Shown: in pieces, positions 27,820-36,868 of the stretch | Layout of the letters: each line of letters starts with the position of its first letter | Position numbering within the stretch: the stretch's first letter is position 1 | Source: Hyalangium versicolor | GTDB taxonomy: Bacteria; Myxococcota; Myxococcia; Myxococcales; Myxococcaceae | DNA length: 64,000 nt | NCBI RefSeq assembly: GCF_020103695.1 | Contig: NZ_JAHXBF010000027.1 | Span: forward strand, 62,001-126,000 | Direction: 5' to 3' | Position numbers and translations under genes: made by a program | Notes under the pieces: generated by a model | Databases searched by the model: none | The model's input: the letters and a program-made list of their open reading frames with translations, nothing else | What the model was told of the DNA's origin: nothing

Positions 27820-28446
27820 ATGCCATCGCTCCTGTACGAAAGTGCAAGGCTTCGTGTTTTCTGGCGACGCCCAGGCAGCGCGTTGCTCGCGCTCATGCTC
27901 GTGGCTCCCTTGACGACCCTGGGTGCCGAGATACCCGCGAAATTCCGAGCATCCATGCTGGTGCGGGTGCTTGCCTATGATCGGAGGATGGGGCAGCAGC
28001 CCCCTCCGCTCACCCTGGCTGTTACACATCGAGAGGGCAATGCGGACTCGGAAGCCCTGGGCCAGGAACTCAGCATCGCCCTGGAGTCGGTTTCGCGAAC
28101 GTTCTCCATCGCCGGCCGTCCCCTGCGCGTGGTGCGCATTGGCTTTCATGATCCCCAGCAACTCCAGGCAGAACTCTCGCAGATGCACGCAGTGGCCCTT
28201 TATGTCTGTGAGGGCCTGGAGGATGAGTCCCGAAACATCGCAGAGGTGACACGACGGCTCTCGGTGTTGTCCATCGCCGGGAGCGAGGTGCAGATCACCC
28301 AGGGGCTGTCCATCGGCCTGGATCGCAAGGGCGACAGCCCCGTCATTCTCGTCCACCTCGCGGCGGCTCGGGCCGAGGGAGCGGATCTCGACGCAGGGCT
28401 GCTGAGCCTGTCCCGCCTGATCGAGCCCGGTAGAGGAGAGCCCTGA
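27820..28446 (+). CDS. YfiR-like (DUF4154) periplasmic protein
   Basis: 208 residues from ATG 27820. A signal 'GSALLALMLVAPLTTLGAEI' precedes the mature domain, which starts 'PAKFRASMLVRVLAYDRRMG' and continues with YfiR-like alternation ('ALYVCEGLEDESRNIAEVTR', 'LSVLSIAGSEVQITQGLSIG'). YfiR-type proteins are periplasmic modulators of signalling receptors. Two bases separate its stop from the hybrid histidine kinase, and a TonB receptor follows. Trios of this kind recur in gram-negative genomes and suggest a sensor tied to an outer-membrane receptor. Confidence 0.8.
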   Translation: MPSLLYESARLRVFWRRPGSALLALMLVAPLTTLGAEIPAKFRASMLVRVLAYDRRMGQQPPPLTLAVTHREGNADSEALGQELSIALESVSRTFSIAGRPLRVVRIGFHDPQQLQAELSQMHAVALYVCEGLEDESRNIAEVTRRLSVLSIAGSEVQITQGLSIGLDRKGDSPVILVHLAAARAEGADLDAGLLSLSRLIEPGRGEP

Positions 28447-28448
28447 GC

Positions 28449-30812
28449 ATGGCGCTGCGTGATTTCTCCCTGAGAGCGCGCCTGGTCCTCCTTGTCGCGC
28501 TCCTGTTCGCGGCATTCGCGCTGTTCTTCCTCGCCTTCTTCCCGGCGCGTATGGATGCCCAGGCACAGCATTGGGTGCTGAGCCGGGCCATGGGCATTGC
28601 CCGGCTGCTGGCCAGCGCCACGGAGCCAGCACTGGACTTCGGGGATGCGCTCAACGGGCAGAGCCATCTCCAGGTACTCACCGCCACGCCGGATGCCACC
28701 TTCGGTCTGTTGCTGCGAAAAGACGGCACCCCGCTGGCCAGCTGGCACCCGGAGCGCGCCCCGGCCCTTCCCCCGGATCTGCTCGAGGGCGCCCACATTC
28801 TCGGGCAGGAGGTGGTGGCTCGGGTCGACATCCAGACTCGTGGGGGGCAACAAGGGGTGCTCCTGCTGGGCTTCAACCTCGCCGACATGCGACAGGAGAG
28901 CCAGCGCACCCTGGAGCTGTCGGCCACGGTCGCCGCGCTCATCGTCGGCTTCGGGGTGCTGGCGGCCTTCGGTCTGGGAACCCTGCTCGTTCAGCCGCTG
29001 CGGCAGGTCACCCAGGTGGCACTGCGCATCGCCGAGGGAGAGCCCGATGCACAGAAGGAGCTGGATCTCTCGCGGCGCGACGAGATGGGGACTCTGGCCT
29101 CCGCCCTCTCGAGGATGCTCCACCGGTTGTATGAGCAGAAGGCGCTCATCGAGTCCCAGAGCGAGGCCTCGTCCGAGGGCATCCTCACCGTCTCCGGAGC
29201 TGGAGTGCTGTTGGCTCACAACTCTCGCTTCCTCCAACTGTGGCTCCTGCCCCCCGCGCGGCTGGAAGGGCGCCGCGTGGATGAGCTCTTCCATGTCCTC
29301 GCGCCGCTCGTGGTGGATCCCCCGTCCCTGTGGCGCATGGCGGACCTCCAGCAGGAGCCGCCTGCCCGAGGCGCACAGGAGCTGGCTCTGAAGGATGGGC
29401 GGACGCTCACCGTGTACCGGGTGCCCATTCAGAGCCGCGAGGGGACCCGCTTCGGCTGGGGGCTCTACTTCCAGGACATCACCGAGCGGCTCGCCCAGGA
29501 GCGGGTCCGCGCGCGCAACGCCGAGCTCGAGCAGCGCGTGGCCGAGCGCACCGAGGAGCTCGCTGGCCGTCTGCGCGAGCTGCGCGAGGCCCAGGAGCAG
29601 CTCCTCATCTCGGATAGGCGCACCTCCGTGGGCACCCTCGCCGATGGCGTGGCGCATGAGATCAACAACCCGCTCGCCTACGTCACCTCCAACATCCACT
29701 ATGTCCACAGCGAGCTGTCCGAGCTGCGCGAGACGCTCCTGTCCGGCTGCTCACTCCAGGAGCGCGAGCGCCTGGAGGAGACGTGGAAGGAGATGAAGGA
29801 CGCGCTGGACGAGGCTGACGAGGGGTGCTCGCGCGTCCAGCACATCGTCCAGAGCCTCAAGTCGTTCTCTCGCGGGGACAATGACTCACGTAAGCCGGTG
29901 GAGATCCCCCAGACCCTCGAGACGGCCATCGGCATGGCTTCGAACGAGCTGCGGCACCGGGCCCGGCTGGTGCGCGCCTACCAGGCGATCCCCCACGTCG
30001 AGGCCAACCAGGTGCAGCTGGTCCAGGTCTTCCTCAACCTGCTCATGAACGCCGCCCATGCTATCGAGCCCGGCGCGGCGGACCAGAACGAGGTCCGCAT
30101 CACCAGCTGGCAGGGACCGGATGGACAGGTGCGGGTGAGCATCACGGACACCGGCAGCGGCATGTCCCCCGAAGTGCGCAGCCGCCTGTTCACGCCCTTT
30201 TTCACCACCAAGCCGGTGGGGGTGGGGACTGGACTGGGGCTCTCGGTCTGCCAGGGCATCATCGCCCGGCTGGGAGGCCGCATCGAGGTCCACAGCGAGC
30301 AGGGCAACGGAAGCACCTTCACCGTCATCCTCCCTCCCTGCTCCAGCCCCGCCTCCCGGCCGCTGTCTCCGGCTCCCTTGCAGGCTCGGCCCACGCCATC
30401 CCTCGAGGGTGGCAGGGTGCTGGTGGTGGATGACGACCCACTGGTGGGGATCTCGCTGCGCCGGGTGCTCGAGCGCGAGTACGACATCACCGTCGTCGAC
30501 AGCGCACGCATGGCGCTGGAGCAACTGCTCCAGGGCTCCACGTTCGATCTCATCCTGTGTGACTTGATGATGCCGGAGATGACCGGCATGGACTTCTTCG
30601 GTGAGCTGCAGAGGCGGTTCCCCTCCCAGGCCGAGGCGGTCATCTTCTTCACGGGCGGCGCCTTCACGGAGGCGACCCGCGACTTCATTGCGCGGCGGGC
30701 GGATCGGGTGCTGGCCAAGCCCATCGACGCCCAGGTCCTGCTCGATCAGCTTCGGAGCCGCATGGGGCAGGGCAGGGCCTCGTCTCGTTCTCTCGCCTCC
30801 TCGCTGGTGTAA
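28449..30812 (+). CDS. Hybrid sensor histidine kinase with C-terminal receiver
   Basis: 787 residues. Two membrane helices (~10-32 and ~158-180) flank a ~125-residue periplasmic sensor. A HAMP domain, a PAS-like segment (~255-365) and a coiled coil ('ELEQRVAERTEELAGRLREL') follow. The H-box is 'VAHEINNPLAYVTSNIH', and the ATPase has N-box 'NLLMNAAHAI', G1 'DTGSGM', F-box 'FTPFFTTK' and G2 'GTGLGLSVC'. The receiver (~655-775) starts 'VLVVDDDPLV' with phosphoacceptor Asp in 'LILCDLMMPEMTG'. Middle gene of the YfiR/kinase/TonB-receptor operon, so its periplasmic domain probably reads out the YfiR-like protein. Confidence 0.93.
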   Translation: MALRDFSLRARLVLLVALLFAAFALFFLAFFPARMDAQAQHWVLSRAMGIARLLASATEPALDFGDALNGQSHLQVLTATPDATFGLLLRKDGTPLASWHPERAPALPPDLLEGAHILGQEVVARVDIQTRGGQQGVLLLGFNLADMRQESQRTLELSATVAALIVGFGVLAAFGLGTLLVQPLRQVTQVALRIAEGEPDAQKELDLSRRDEMGTLASALSRMLHRLYEQKALIESQSEASSEGILTVSGAGVLLAHNSRFLQLWLLPPARLEGRRVDELFHVLAPLVVDPPSLWRMADLQQEPPARGAQELALKDGRTLTVYRVPIQSREGTRFGWGLYFQDITERLAQERVRARNAELEQRVAERTEELAGRLRELREAQEQLLISDRRTSVGTLADGVAHEINNPLAYVTSNIHYVHSELSELRETLLSGCSLQERERLEETWKEMKDALDEADEGCSRVQHIVQSLKSFSRGDNDSRKPVEIPQTLETAIGMASNELRHRARLVRAYQAIPHVEANQVQLVQVFLNLLMNAAHAIEPGAADQNEVRITSWQGPDGQVRVSITDTGSGMSPEVRSRLFTPFFTTKPVGVGTGLGLSVCQGIIARLGGRIEVHSEQGNGSTFTVILPPCSSPASRPLSPAPLQARPTPSLEGGRVLVVDDDPLVGISLRRVLEREYDITVVDSARMALEQLLQGSTFDLILCDLMMPEMTGMDFFGELQRRFPSQAEAVIFFTGGAFTEATRDFIARRADRVLAKPIDAQVLLDQLRSRMGQGRASSRSLASSLV

Positions 30813-30818
30813 GCCCGC

Positions 30819-33029
30819 ATGCGTTCCACTCCCGCCGTTGTCTTCGTGATGGTGGGAGGGGCGCTGTTCGCCCGCTCCGCCGCAGCTCATCCCGAGCCTG
30901 CCCCCCAGGAGGAGCCGCACTGGTCCCAGGCGCTGTCGCTCGAGGAGTTGCTGCAGATCGAGTTGGCCACGCCCTCCAAGCAGTTGCAGAAGGCTCGCGA
31001 GGCTCCAGGCGTGGCCACCGTGGTGACGCGCGAGCAGATCCGGCAGTTCGGCTGGCTGAGCTTGAACGACATCCTCTTCGGCCAGCCGGGCTTCTTCCCC
31101 GCCAGGGACTACGAGCGCACCGTGGTGGGCTCGCGAGGCATCAACGAGGGCTGGAACAACAACCACCTGTTGGTGCTGGTGGACGGCGTCCCGGTGAACG
31201 ACAACGACACGGCTGGCGCCTACACCTGGGACATCACCCCGCTCTTCATGGTCCAGAGCGTGGAGATCGTCCGAGGCCCCGGCTCCGCGCTGTACGGCTC
31301 CAGCGCGATGCAGGGCATCGTGGCCATCAACACCATTTCCTCGCCGAAGACGCTGGACGAGGCGGAGCGCCTGCAGATCAACAGCGAGGCGCACCTGCGG
31401 CTCGGGAACCGGGGGACAGCCAACGTGGAGGCGGTGGCGGCCACGCGCTCGGCGCACGTGTCCACCGTGATCGGCTTCCGTTTCGCGCACACGGATGGAG
31501 ATTCGTGGTTCTCCTATGACGGCTCGGGGCGGACGGACGAGACGGGCGCGCTACAGCGGTTCCTCATCCGGGAGCCGCTCGGCAGCCAGTACGTCTTCGT
31601 CAAGCTCGAGCCCTTGAAGGTCCTGGAGGGGCTTTCGCTGTCCTACCATCTGCAGTCCTGGGAGCAGGGGACCAGTCAGGGGTGGGCCTCCTGGGCTCCG
31701 GATGTCGACGAGCCGCTACGGGAGAGGCGCCATCTGGCGATACTGCGCTACCACTCCAGTCCCGGGAGCGAGCTCCAACAGGAGTACACGCTGCAGTTCC
31801 AGCGGCACGACTACGATCTGCACATCCGTTTCTATCCGAGCGGCGCTTTAGACGGGTACTACCCCGCCGGAGTGACGGAGAGCCTTGATACCCACATGGA
31901 CGAGATCTTCGGGCGAGCTCAACTCTCCGGGCCGTTGAGCGAGCACATCTCCCTGCTTGGAGGGGTCGAGTACGCGCGTTTCCTCTACTTTGGAGATGAC
32001 GCGCACTACAGCAACGCGGATCTGCTCAACGCGGCGGAGGGCGCTCCACCGTCGGACACGCTGGTCCAGTTGGGCTCCGTCTATGAGGGCATCCTTGATG
32101 AGCCGGTGAACAACGCGGCGGCGTATGTGCAGCTTGCCTGGAGCCAGTTGCTGGACATGCCCCTGTCGCTGACGGCGGGTCTGCGTTACGACCTGAAGTT
32201 CTTCCGCTACCACGACCCGGATGCCCCGCAGTCCCGCCCGAGTGCCCGTTCCTATGAGCAGCTCAGCCCGCGGCTCGCGTTGGTCTACGCCCCGCGCTCC
32301 TTCCTGAGCCTCAAGTTGCAGGCCAGCCGCGCATTCCGGGCCCCTGCGCCCACGGAGCTCTTCACCACCAACAGTTGGATGGCGGACACCGACATCGACA
32401 CGCTGCGCCCCGAGCGGGTGAACACCTTCGAGTTCAGCGTGGACTGGACACCCGATCGCCACCTGAATTCGCGGAGCACCGTGTTCCTCTCCCGCTACGA
32501 GAACCTCATCGGCTACGAGCTTGGCGAGCTGGGCAACCTGTTCTCCCGCGACACTGCGGGCCTGGAGCTGGAGTTGATGGCGGATGCGGATCTGGGCGCG
32601 CGAGGCCGGCTGATGGCCTTCGGCAGCTACAGCTACGTGCACCTGCTGGCCGAGACGGACAGCGACACCCGGCGAAGGGTCTCCGGTGGCTCGCTCACCT
32701 GGGCACCGGCCCACATGGTGAAGGCGGGGGTGAGCTACTCCTGGGTGCGCTTCACGCTCGCGCTCCAGGGCCGTTACCAGAGCACCGTCCTGCGCCGGGA
32801 GACAGACCGGGTGACGCCCGCCTTCGCGGACGTCCGTCCCGAATCCGTCCCGGCCTGGGTGAGCTTCGACGTGAATGCGCGCCTGCAGCTCAGCGATTGG
32901 TCCACCGTCGGGCTGACGGTGACCAACCTCTTGGGGGCCGAGAGCTACCTGGCGAGGACCGGAGACTTTCCCTTCGACTACCGGATGGAGGGACGGCGCA
33001 TCCTCGGCAACCTGGAGATCAGTCTCTGA
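30819..33029 (+). CDS. TonB-dependent outer-membrane receptor
   Basis: 736 residues. A Sec signal (~1-23) is followed by a short N-terminal segment with a TonB-box-like region and a plug domain ('PGVATVVTREQIRQFGWLSL', 'VEIVRGPGSALYGSSAMQGI'). About 550 residues of beta-barrel follow, ending in an aromatic-rich strand 'RILGNLEISL'. It resembles BtuB/CirA-type receptors. The substrate is unknown (siderophore, cobalamin or oligosaccharide). It lies 6 bp after the hybrid kinase, so it is the third gene of the operon and may itself feed the sensor. Confidence 0.9.
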   Translation: MRSTPAVVFVMVGGALFARSAAAHPEPAPQEEPHWSQALSLEELLQIELATPSKQLQKAREAPGVATVVTREQIRQFGWLSLNDILFGQPGFFPARDYERTVVGSRGINEGWNNNHLLVLVDGVPVNDNDTAGAYTWDITPLFMVQSVEIVRGPGSALYGSSAMQGIVAINTISSPKTLDEAERLQINSEAHLRLGNRGTANVEAVAATRSAHVSTVIGFRFAHTDGDSWFSYDGSGRTDETGALQRFLIREPLGSQYVFVKLEPLKVLEGLSLSYHLQSWEQGTSQGWASWAPDVDEPLRERRHLAILRYHSSPGSELQQEYTLQFQRHDYDLHIRFYPSGALDGYYPAGVTESLDTHMDEIFGRAQLSGPLSEHISLLGGVEYARFLYFGDDAHYSNADLLNAAEGAPPSDTLVQLGSVYEGILDEPVNNAAAYVQLAWSQLLDMPLSLTAGLRYDLKFFRYHDPDAPQSRPSARSYEQLSPRLALVYAPRSFLSLKLQASRAFRAPAPTELFTTNSWMADTDIDTLRPERVNTFEFSVDWTPDRHLNSRSTVFLSRYENLIGYELGELGNLFSRDTAGLELELMADADLGARGRLMAFGSYSYVHLLAETDSDTRRRVSGGSLTWAPAHMVKAGVSYSWVRFTLALQGRYQSTVLRRETDRVTPAFADVRPESVPAWVSFDVNARLQLSDWSTVGLTVTNLLGAESYLARTGDFPFDYRMEGRRILGNLEISL

Positions 33030-33038
33030 GCCAGAGTG

Positions 33039-33692
33039 CTACTGCTTGGGGGGCGCATTCTGGGCGAAGGGTGCCATCTGCGCGGCCAGGGCCTTCTGGA
33101 AGGCGGGCCGCGCCTCACACCGCTGGCGGTAGGTCTCGAGCACCGGCATCTGCGCGACCAGATCCGTGTGGCGTAGGATGCGCAGCACCGTCGTCATGAG
33201 CAGATCTCCCGCGGTGAAGCGCTCCTCCAGATACTCGCGTCCGTCCAGCCAGTTGGACAGCACCGCCAGCCGTGCCTTCGCTGCATCGACGGCGCCCGGA
33301 CGGCGCAGCTTCGCCCACTCCTCCTGGGCGTAGAACAGGTCGATGGCGGCGAGGTTCTGGAAATGCGGCTCCACCGAGTTGAGTGCCGCGAACATCCACG
33401 TCGTCGTGCGCGCCCGGCCCTCGGGTTCGGAGGGCATCAACGCCTCGGAGCGCTCGGCGATGTGCAGCACGATGGCGCCCGACTCGAACATCTCCAGCCC
33501 GTTCTCCTGATAGGCGGGCACCTGCCCGAAGGGCTGCAGGCGGCGATAGGTCTCGGTCCGCTGATCCTCCGGCCCGATGAGCATCTCCTCGTAGGCAAGC
33601 CCTGCCTCCTCAAGCGCCCAGCGCACGCGGAGATCCCTCACCACTCCCTGGGCAAATGGCGGCACCCAACGAAACGCACTCACCTTGATCAT
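33039..33692 (-). CDS. Glutathione S-transferase family protein
   Basis: 217 residues from ATG 33692 (AGGAC upstream; an ATG at 33719 is possible). An N-terminal thioredoxin fold ('RVRWALEEAGLAYEEMLIG', 'PFGQVPAYQENGLEMFESGA') contains the cis-Pro and the Glu-Ser pair that bind glutathione. An all-helical C-terminal domain follows ('YLEERFTAGDLLMTTVLRIL'). Cytosolic detoxification enzyme; substrate unknown. The upstream ~150 bp carry strong inverted repeats. Confidence 0.9.
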   Translation of the reverse strand: MIKVSAFRWVPPFAQGVVRDLRVRWALEEAGLAYEEMLIGPEDQRTETYRRLQPFGQVPAYQENGLEMFESGAIVLHIAERSEALMPSEPEGRARTTTWMFAALNSVEPHFQNLAAIDLFYAQEEWAKLRRPGAVDAAKARLAVLSNWLDGREYLEERFTAGDLLMTTVLRILRHTDLVAQMPVLETYRQRCEARPAFQKALAAQMAPFAQNAPPKQ

Positions 33693-33772
33693 GGTCGTCC
33701 TGTTCTCCCCTGTGTTCACCCCGAAGGGGGGACGCGACTCTAGTGGGTGGGAGGTGGCGACGTGTCACGAGT

Positions 33773-33834
33773 TCACACGTGTGACAGATGGGAGGCAGAG
33801 CGCGCGGAATGCCACGGTGACGCAATGAGTCACC
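33773..33834. promoter_or_regulatory. Inverted repeats upstream of the GST gene
   Basis: TCACACGTGTGA (33773-33784) is a perfect 12-bp palindrome. GGTGAC-N7-GTCACC spans 33816-33834. Both lie between the GST start at 33692 and the kinase gene end at 33850. They look like regulator operators for the GST gene. No GG-N10-GC promoter accompanies the GTGAC boxes and the 21-bp spacing is absent, so I do not place this in the sigma-54 group. Confidence 0.35.
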
Positions 33835-33849
33835 CCCTGCCCGAGCCTC

Positions 33850-35424
33850 CTACTGGCCGTCGTTGAGGCTGATGCGCACCACCACCTTGCGGCGAGTCGG
33901 GACCACGACGCGAACCTTCTTCTGCACGCCGAGGCCTCGGTCCACCAGGGTGAGCGTCTGGACTCCGCTCGGCAGTTGGAAGGGAGCCAGGGGCGTCACA
34001 CCGAGCTTCCTGCCCTTGTAGAGCACCTCCGCTCCCGACGCCGCTCGCAGCACGACGGTCCCCGTGGAGGTGCCACGGCGGGCCTTGGTCCCAGCTGCGG
34101 AGCCGCCGGTCTTCTCTGTGTCAGGGCCGCGAGTCGTGGACTCTGGCGGCGCTGTGTCGGGTGTCTCCGTGTCAGTGTCCTCTTCCTCCTCCTCATGGGA
34201 AGGGGCGGTGGCGGGTGGCACCAGCGCGGAGGCCAGTACTTCCGTGGGGCGCTGCTGCGGCCGAGGCAATGCCTGCGAGAAAGCCTGGGCTTTGGGGTGA
34301 GGGGAGAGGTGCAGCTTCGGTAGCAGCAGGCCCATGGCCGCAACGGTGAGGGCTGCGCCGACTCCCATCCAGAGCCAGGGCCTCGCCGCCAGCCGCCTGC
34401 GCACGGAGGACTGCCACCGGATGGGAGAGGAGAGCGAGGGGGTTCGCGCACTTCCTGAAGGACTCGAGGAGGGGCGGAGGGCCATGGTCGGGGTGACGAT
34501 CTCCGGCTCGTCGCCGAACAGGCCCCGCAGCAGCTCTCGGACGCCTTCCTGCGATACGCCCCCCGAGGCCAGCGCGAAGTTCTCCAGCGCCACGGACATG
34601 GTCTCGGCGCTTCGGAAGCGCTCCTGGGGATTCTTCGAGAGCGCTCGGGAGATGATCTCCTCCAGCGCCGCGGGCAGCCCCGGCCGCAAGTCACTCAGGG
34701 GGCGGGGCTCGTCCTCGAGGATGGAATGGATGAGCGCGCCTTCCGAGGCCCCCTGATAGGGCCGCCCTCCGGAGAGGAACTCATAGAGCACCACGCCCAT
34801 GGAGTAGGTGTCCGTGCGGGGCGTGGCGGGGTGGCCGGTCAGCAGCTCCGGCGCCATATAGGAGAACTTCCCTTTGACCGTTCCCGAGCCCGTGGTCGCG
34901 ATGGAGTTGGAGGCCTTGGCGATACCAAAGTCCACCACCTTCACGGTGCCGTTGAAGTCGACGAGCACGTTGTCCGGGCTCACATCGCGGTGGACGATGT
35001 GCAGGGGCACGCCCTGCTCGTCCGTGAGCGTATGCGCATGGTGGAGCCCCTTGAGGGCCTGGGCGCAGATCCACGCCGCCAGGTTCGCGGGCACCTCCAC
35101 GCGCCGCTCCGCCATGTGCCGCCGGATGGCGCGCAGGTCCACCCCGTGGACGAACTCCATGGCCAGGAAGTAGGTGCCGTCCTGCTCTCCCAACTCGAAG
35201 ATCTGCGCGACGTTCGGGTGCGAGAGCCGCGCCGCCAGCCGCGCCTCGTTGAGGAACATCTCGACGAAGTTCGGATCCCTCCCGAGGTGCGCCAGCATGC
35301 GTTTGACGACCATCGTCTTCGCGAAGCCGGCGGGGCCTTCGTGCCGGGCGAGAAAGACTTCGCCCATGCCCCCCGTGGCCAGCAATTTGAGAAGGCGGTA
35401 CCTGCCGAGCTGGACGTCCAGCAT
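33850..35424 (-). CDS. Eukaryotic-type Ser/Thr protein kinase, membrane-anchored
   Basis: 524 residues. The kinase domain (~8-275) has the glycine loop 'LLATGGMGEVFLARH', catalytic Lys in 'TMVVKRML', 'HIVHRDVSPDNVLVDFNGTV' with the catalytic Asp, DFG ('VVDFGIAKAS'), and APE in 'SYMAPELLTG'. A Pro/Ser-rich juxtamembrane linker and one membrane span ('WLWMGVGAALTVAAMGLLL', ~365) follow. The acidic/Pro-rich ~110-residue extracytoplasmic part ends in a PEGA-like beta module ('VVLRAASGAEVLYKGRKLG'). Such kinases are abundant in myxobacteria. No partner phosphatase or FHA protein is adjacent. Confidence 0.93.
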   Translation of the reverse strand: MLDVQLGRYRLLKLLATGGMGEVFLARHEGPAGFAKTMVVKRMLAHLGRDPNFVEMFLNEARLAARLSHPNVAQIFELGEQDGTYFLAMEFVHGVDLRAIRRHMAERRVEVPANLAAWICAQALKGLHHAHTLTDEQGVPLHIVHRDVSPDNVLVDFNGTVKVVDFGIAKASNSIATTGSGTVKGKFSYMAPELLTGHPATPRTDTYSMGVVLYEFLSGGRPYQGASEGALIHSILEDEPRPLSDLRPGLPAALEEIISRALSKNPQERFRSAETMSVALENFALASGGVSQEGVRELLRGLFGDEPEIVTPTMALRPSSSPSGSARTPSLSSPIRWQSSVRRRLAARPWLWMGVGAALTVAAMGLLLPKLHLSPHPKAQAFSQALPRPQQRPTEVLASALVPPATAPSHEEEEEDTDTETPDTAPPESTTRGPDTEKTGGSAAGTKARRGTSTGTVVLRAASGAEVLYKGRKLGVTPLAPFQLPSGVQTLTLVDRGLGVQKKVRVVVPTRRKVVVRISLNDGQ

Positions 35425-35678
35425 GTTGAGCTCCCACCGCGAGGAGACCAGGATGTTTCACGACGCTGATGAGATGATGCTACAGCCCAGCGAATCCCGA
35501 AAATGTGGGAAGCGTGTCTGGATCCGCGCACACGCTGCGGTGCACGCGAATCACCGTCATCTTCTGTCTGGGGTGTACGGCGGAGGCTCCTGGCGGGTCG
35601 GATTGAAGGAGGACAACCCGATTGGCATGTCACTGAACAGCTCGCGCGGGGCGCGGGTTGGTATGGTGAGGCCGTTCC

Positions 35679-36317
35679 ATGCCTGAGGCCTCGACACTCG
35701 CCCTCTTCTTCGCCGCCGCGTTGGTGCTGTTGATCACCCCGGGCCCCTCCGTCCTGTACATCGTCGCGAGGAGTGTGGACCAGGGACGCGTGGCGGGGAT
35801 TGTTTCCGCGCTGGGCATCGGGACGGCCACGCTCTTCCACATCGCCGCGGCGGCGCTGGGTGTCTCGGCACTGCTCATGTCCTCCGCCACGGTGTTTCAG
35901 GCGGTGAAGTATCTGGGCGCGGCGTATCTGATCTATCTGGGCGTGCGTGCGCTCCTCGCGCGCGGGACGCCACAGCAGGTCGCGGTGCCCGAGCGCCTCG
36001 AGCTGCGGCGCATCTTCTCCCAGGGCGTGCTGGTGAACCTGCTCAACCCGAAGACGGCGCTGTTCGTCTTCGCCTTCCTCCCCCAGTTCGTGGAGCCCTC
36101 GCGGGGGCCGGTGGCCGTGCAGATCGTCCTGCTCGGGTTGATGTTCGTGACGATGGGCTTCGTCAGCGATGGCGCCTATGCCCTGCTCGCGGGGGCGCTG
36201 GCCGGTTGGCTCAAGGGGAATCCTCGCTTCCTACGAGCCCAGCGTTACTTCGCGGGCTGTGCCTACGTCGCGCTCGGTGTCGTCGCCGCGCTGTCCGGAT
36301 CCTTTCGGAGCCCGTAG
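35679..36317 (+). CDS. LysE/RhtB-family amino-acid exporter
   Basis: 212 residues, six hydrophobic segments. The family signature is at the N-terminus, 'LLITPGPSVLYIVARSVDQG', and later 'LVNLLNPKTALFVFAFLPQF'. Length matches RhtB-like exporters of homoserine/threonine or other amino acids; the substrate cannot be read. It is separated from the divergent Ser/Thr kinase by ~250 bp and probably stands alone. Confidence 0.9.
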   Translation: MPEASTLALFFAAALVLLITPGPSVLYIVARSVDQGRVAGIVSALGIGTATLFHIAAAALGVSALLMSSATVFQAVKYLGAAYLIYLGVRALLARGTPQQVAVPERLELRRIFSQGVLVNLLNPKTALFVFAFLPQFVEPSRGPVAVQIVLLGLMFVTMGFVSDGAYALLAGALAGWLKGNPRFLRAQRYFAGCAYVALGVVAALSGSFRSP

Positions 36318-36366
36318 TTGCCTCACGGGATCGGCGGACCGTAGGCAACTGAGGTACGTTGCCGGC

Positions 36367-36852
36367 ATGAGCTCAACCGTCGTGCCTTCGTTCATCGTTC
36401 ATGCGCTCGATGTTCCTGAACAGGAGGGGGCCTACCGGGCTCCCTTTGATGGAGAGAAGCTCTCGTTCGATCGGAACCTGGGACAGGCAGCGGGGACGGA
36501 GCGGTTCGGGCTGAGGCACGAGCGCCTGCCGCCGGGCCGCCGCACCAGCTTCACACATGCGCACTCGCACGAGGAGGAACTCGTCTACGTTCTCGAGGGC
36601 GAGTGCCACGTGCGCTTGATTGAACCGGGCGCGCTCGAGCCCAGGGAGATCCCCCTGCGGGCCGGTCACGTCGTCAGCTTTCGATCCGGGACGGGCATCG
36701 CGCACTGTTTCGTGAACCACGGTGCGAGTGATTGCCTGCTGCTGACCGTCGGCGAGCGCCGTCGCGGTGTCGACCGCTGCGTCTATCCCGAGGACACCGC
36801 GTACAACGATTTCATTCGCAGCACGCGGCCCGAGCGCTTCTGGGATCGTTGA
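36367..36852 (+). CDS. Cupin-domain protein
   Basis: 161 residues from ATG 36367 (MSSTVVPSFIVHALD). The cupin motif 1 is 'FTHAHSHEEELVYVLEGECH' (H-x-H-x4-E-x6-G). The second motif is 'VVSFRSGTGIAHCFVNHG'. It is a single-domain, mononuclear-metal-type cupin. The fold fits a sensor, isomerase or dioxygenase, so function is open. It lies 16 bp from the next gene, suggesting an operon. Confidence 0.85.
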   Translation: MSSTVVPSFIVHALDVPEQEGAYRAPFDGEKLSFDRNLGQAAGTERFGLRHERLPPGRRTSFTHAHSHEEELVYVLEGECHVRLIEPGALEPREIPLRAGHVVSFRSGTGIAHCFVNHGASDCLLLTVGERRRGVDRCVYPEDTAYNDFIRSTRPERFWDR

Positions 36853-36868
36853 CCCTGGGGAATCCGCC

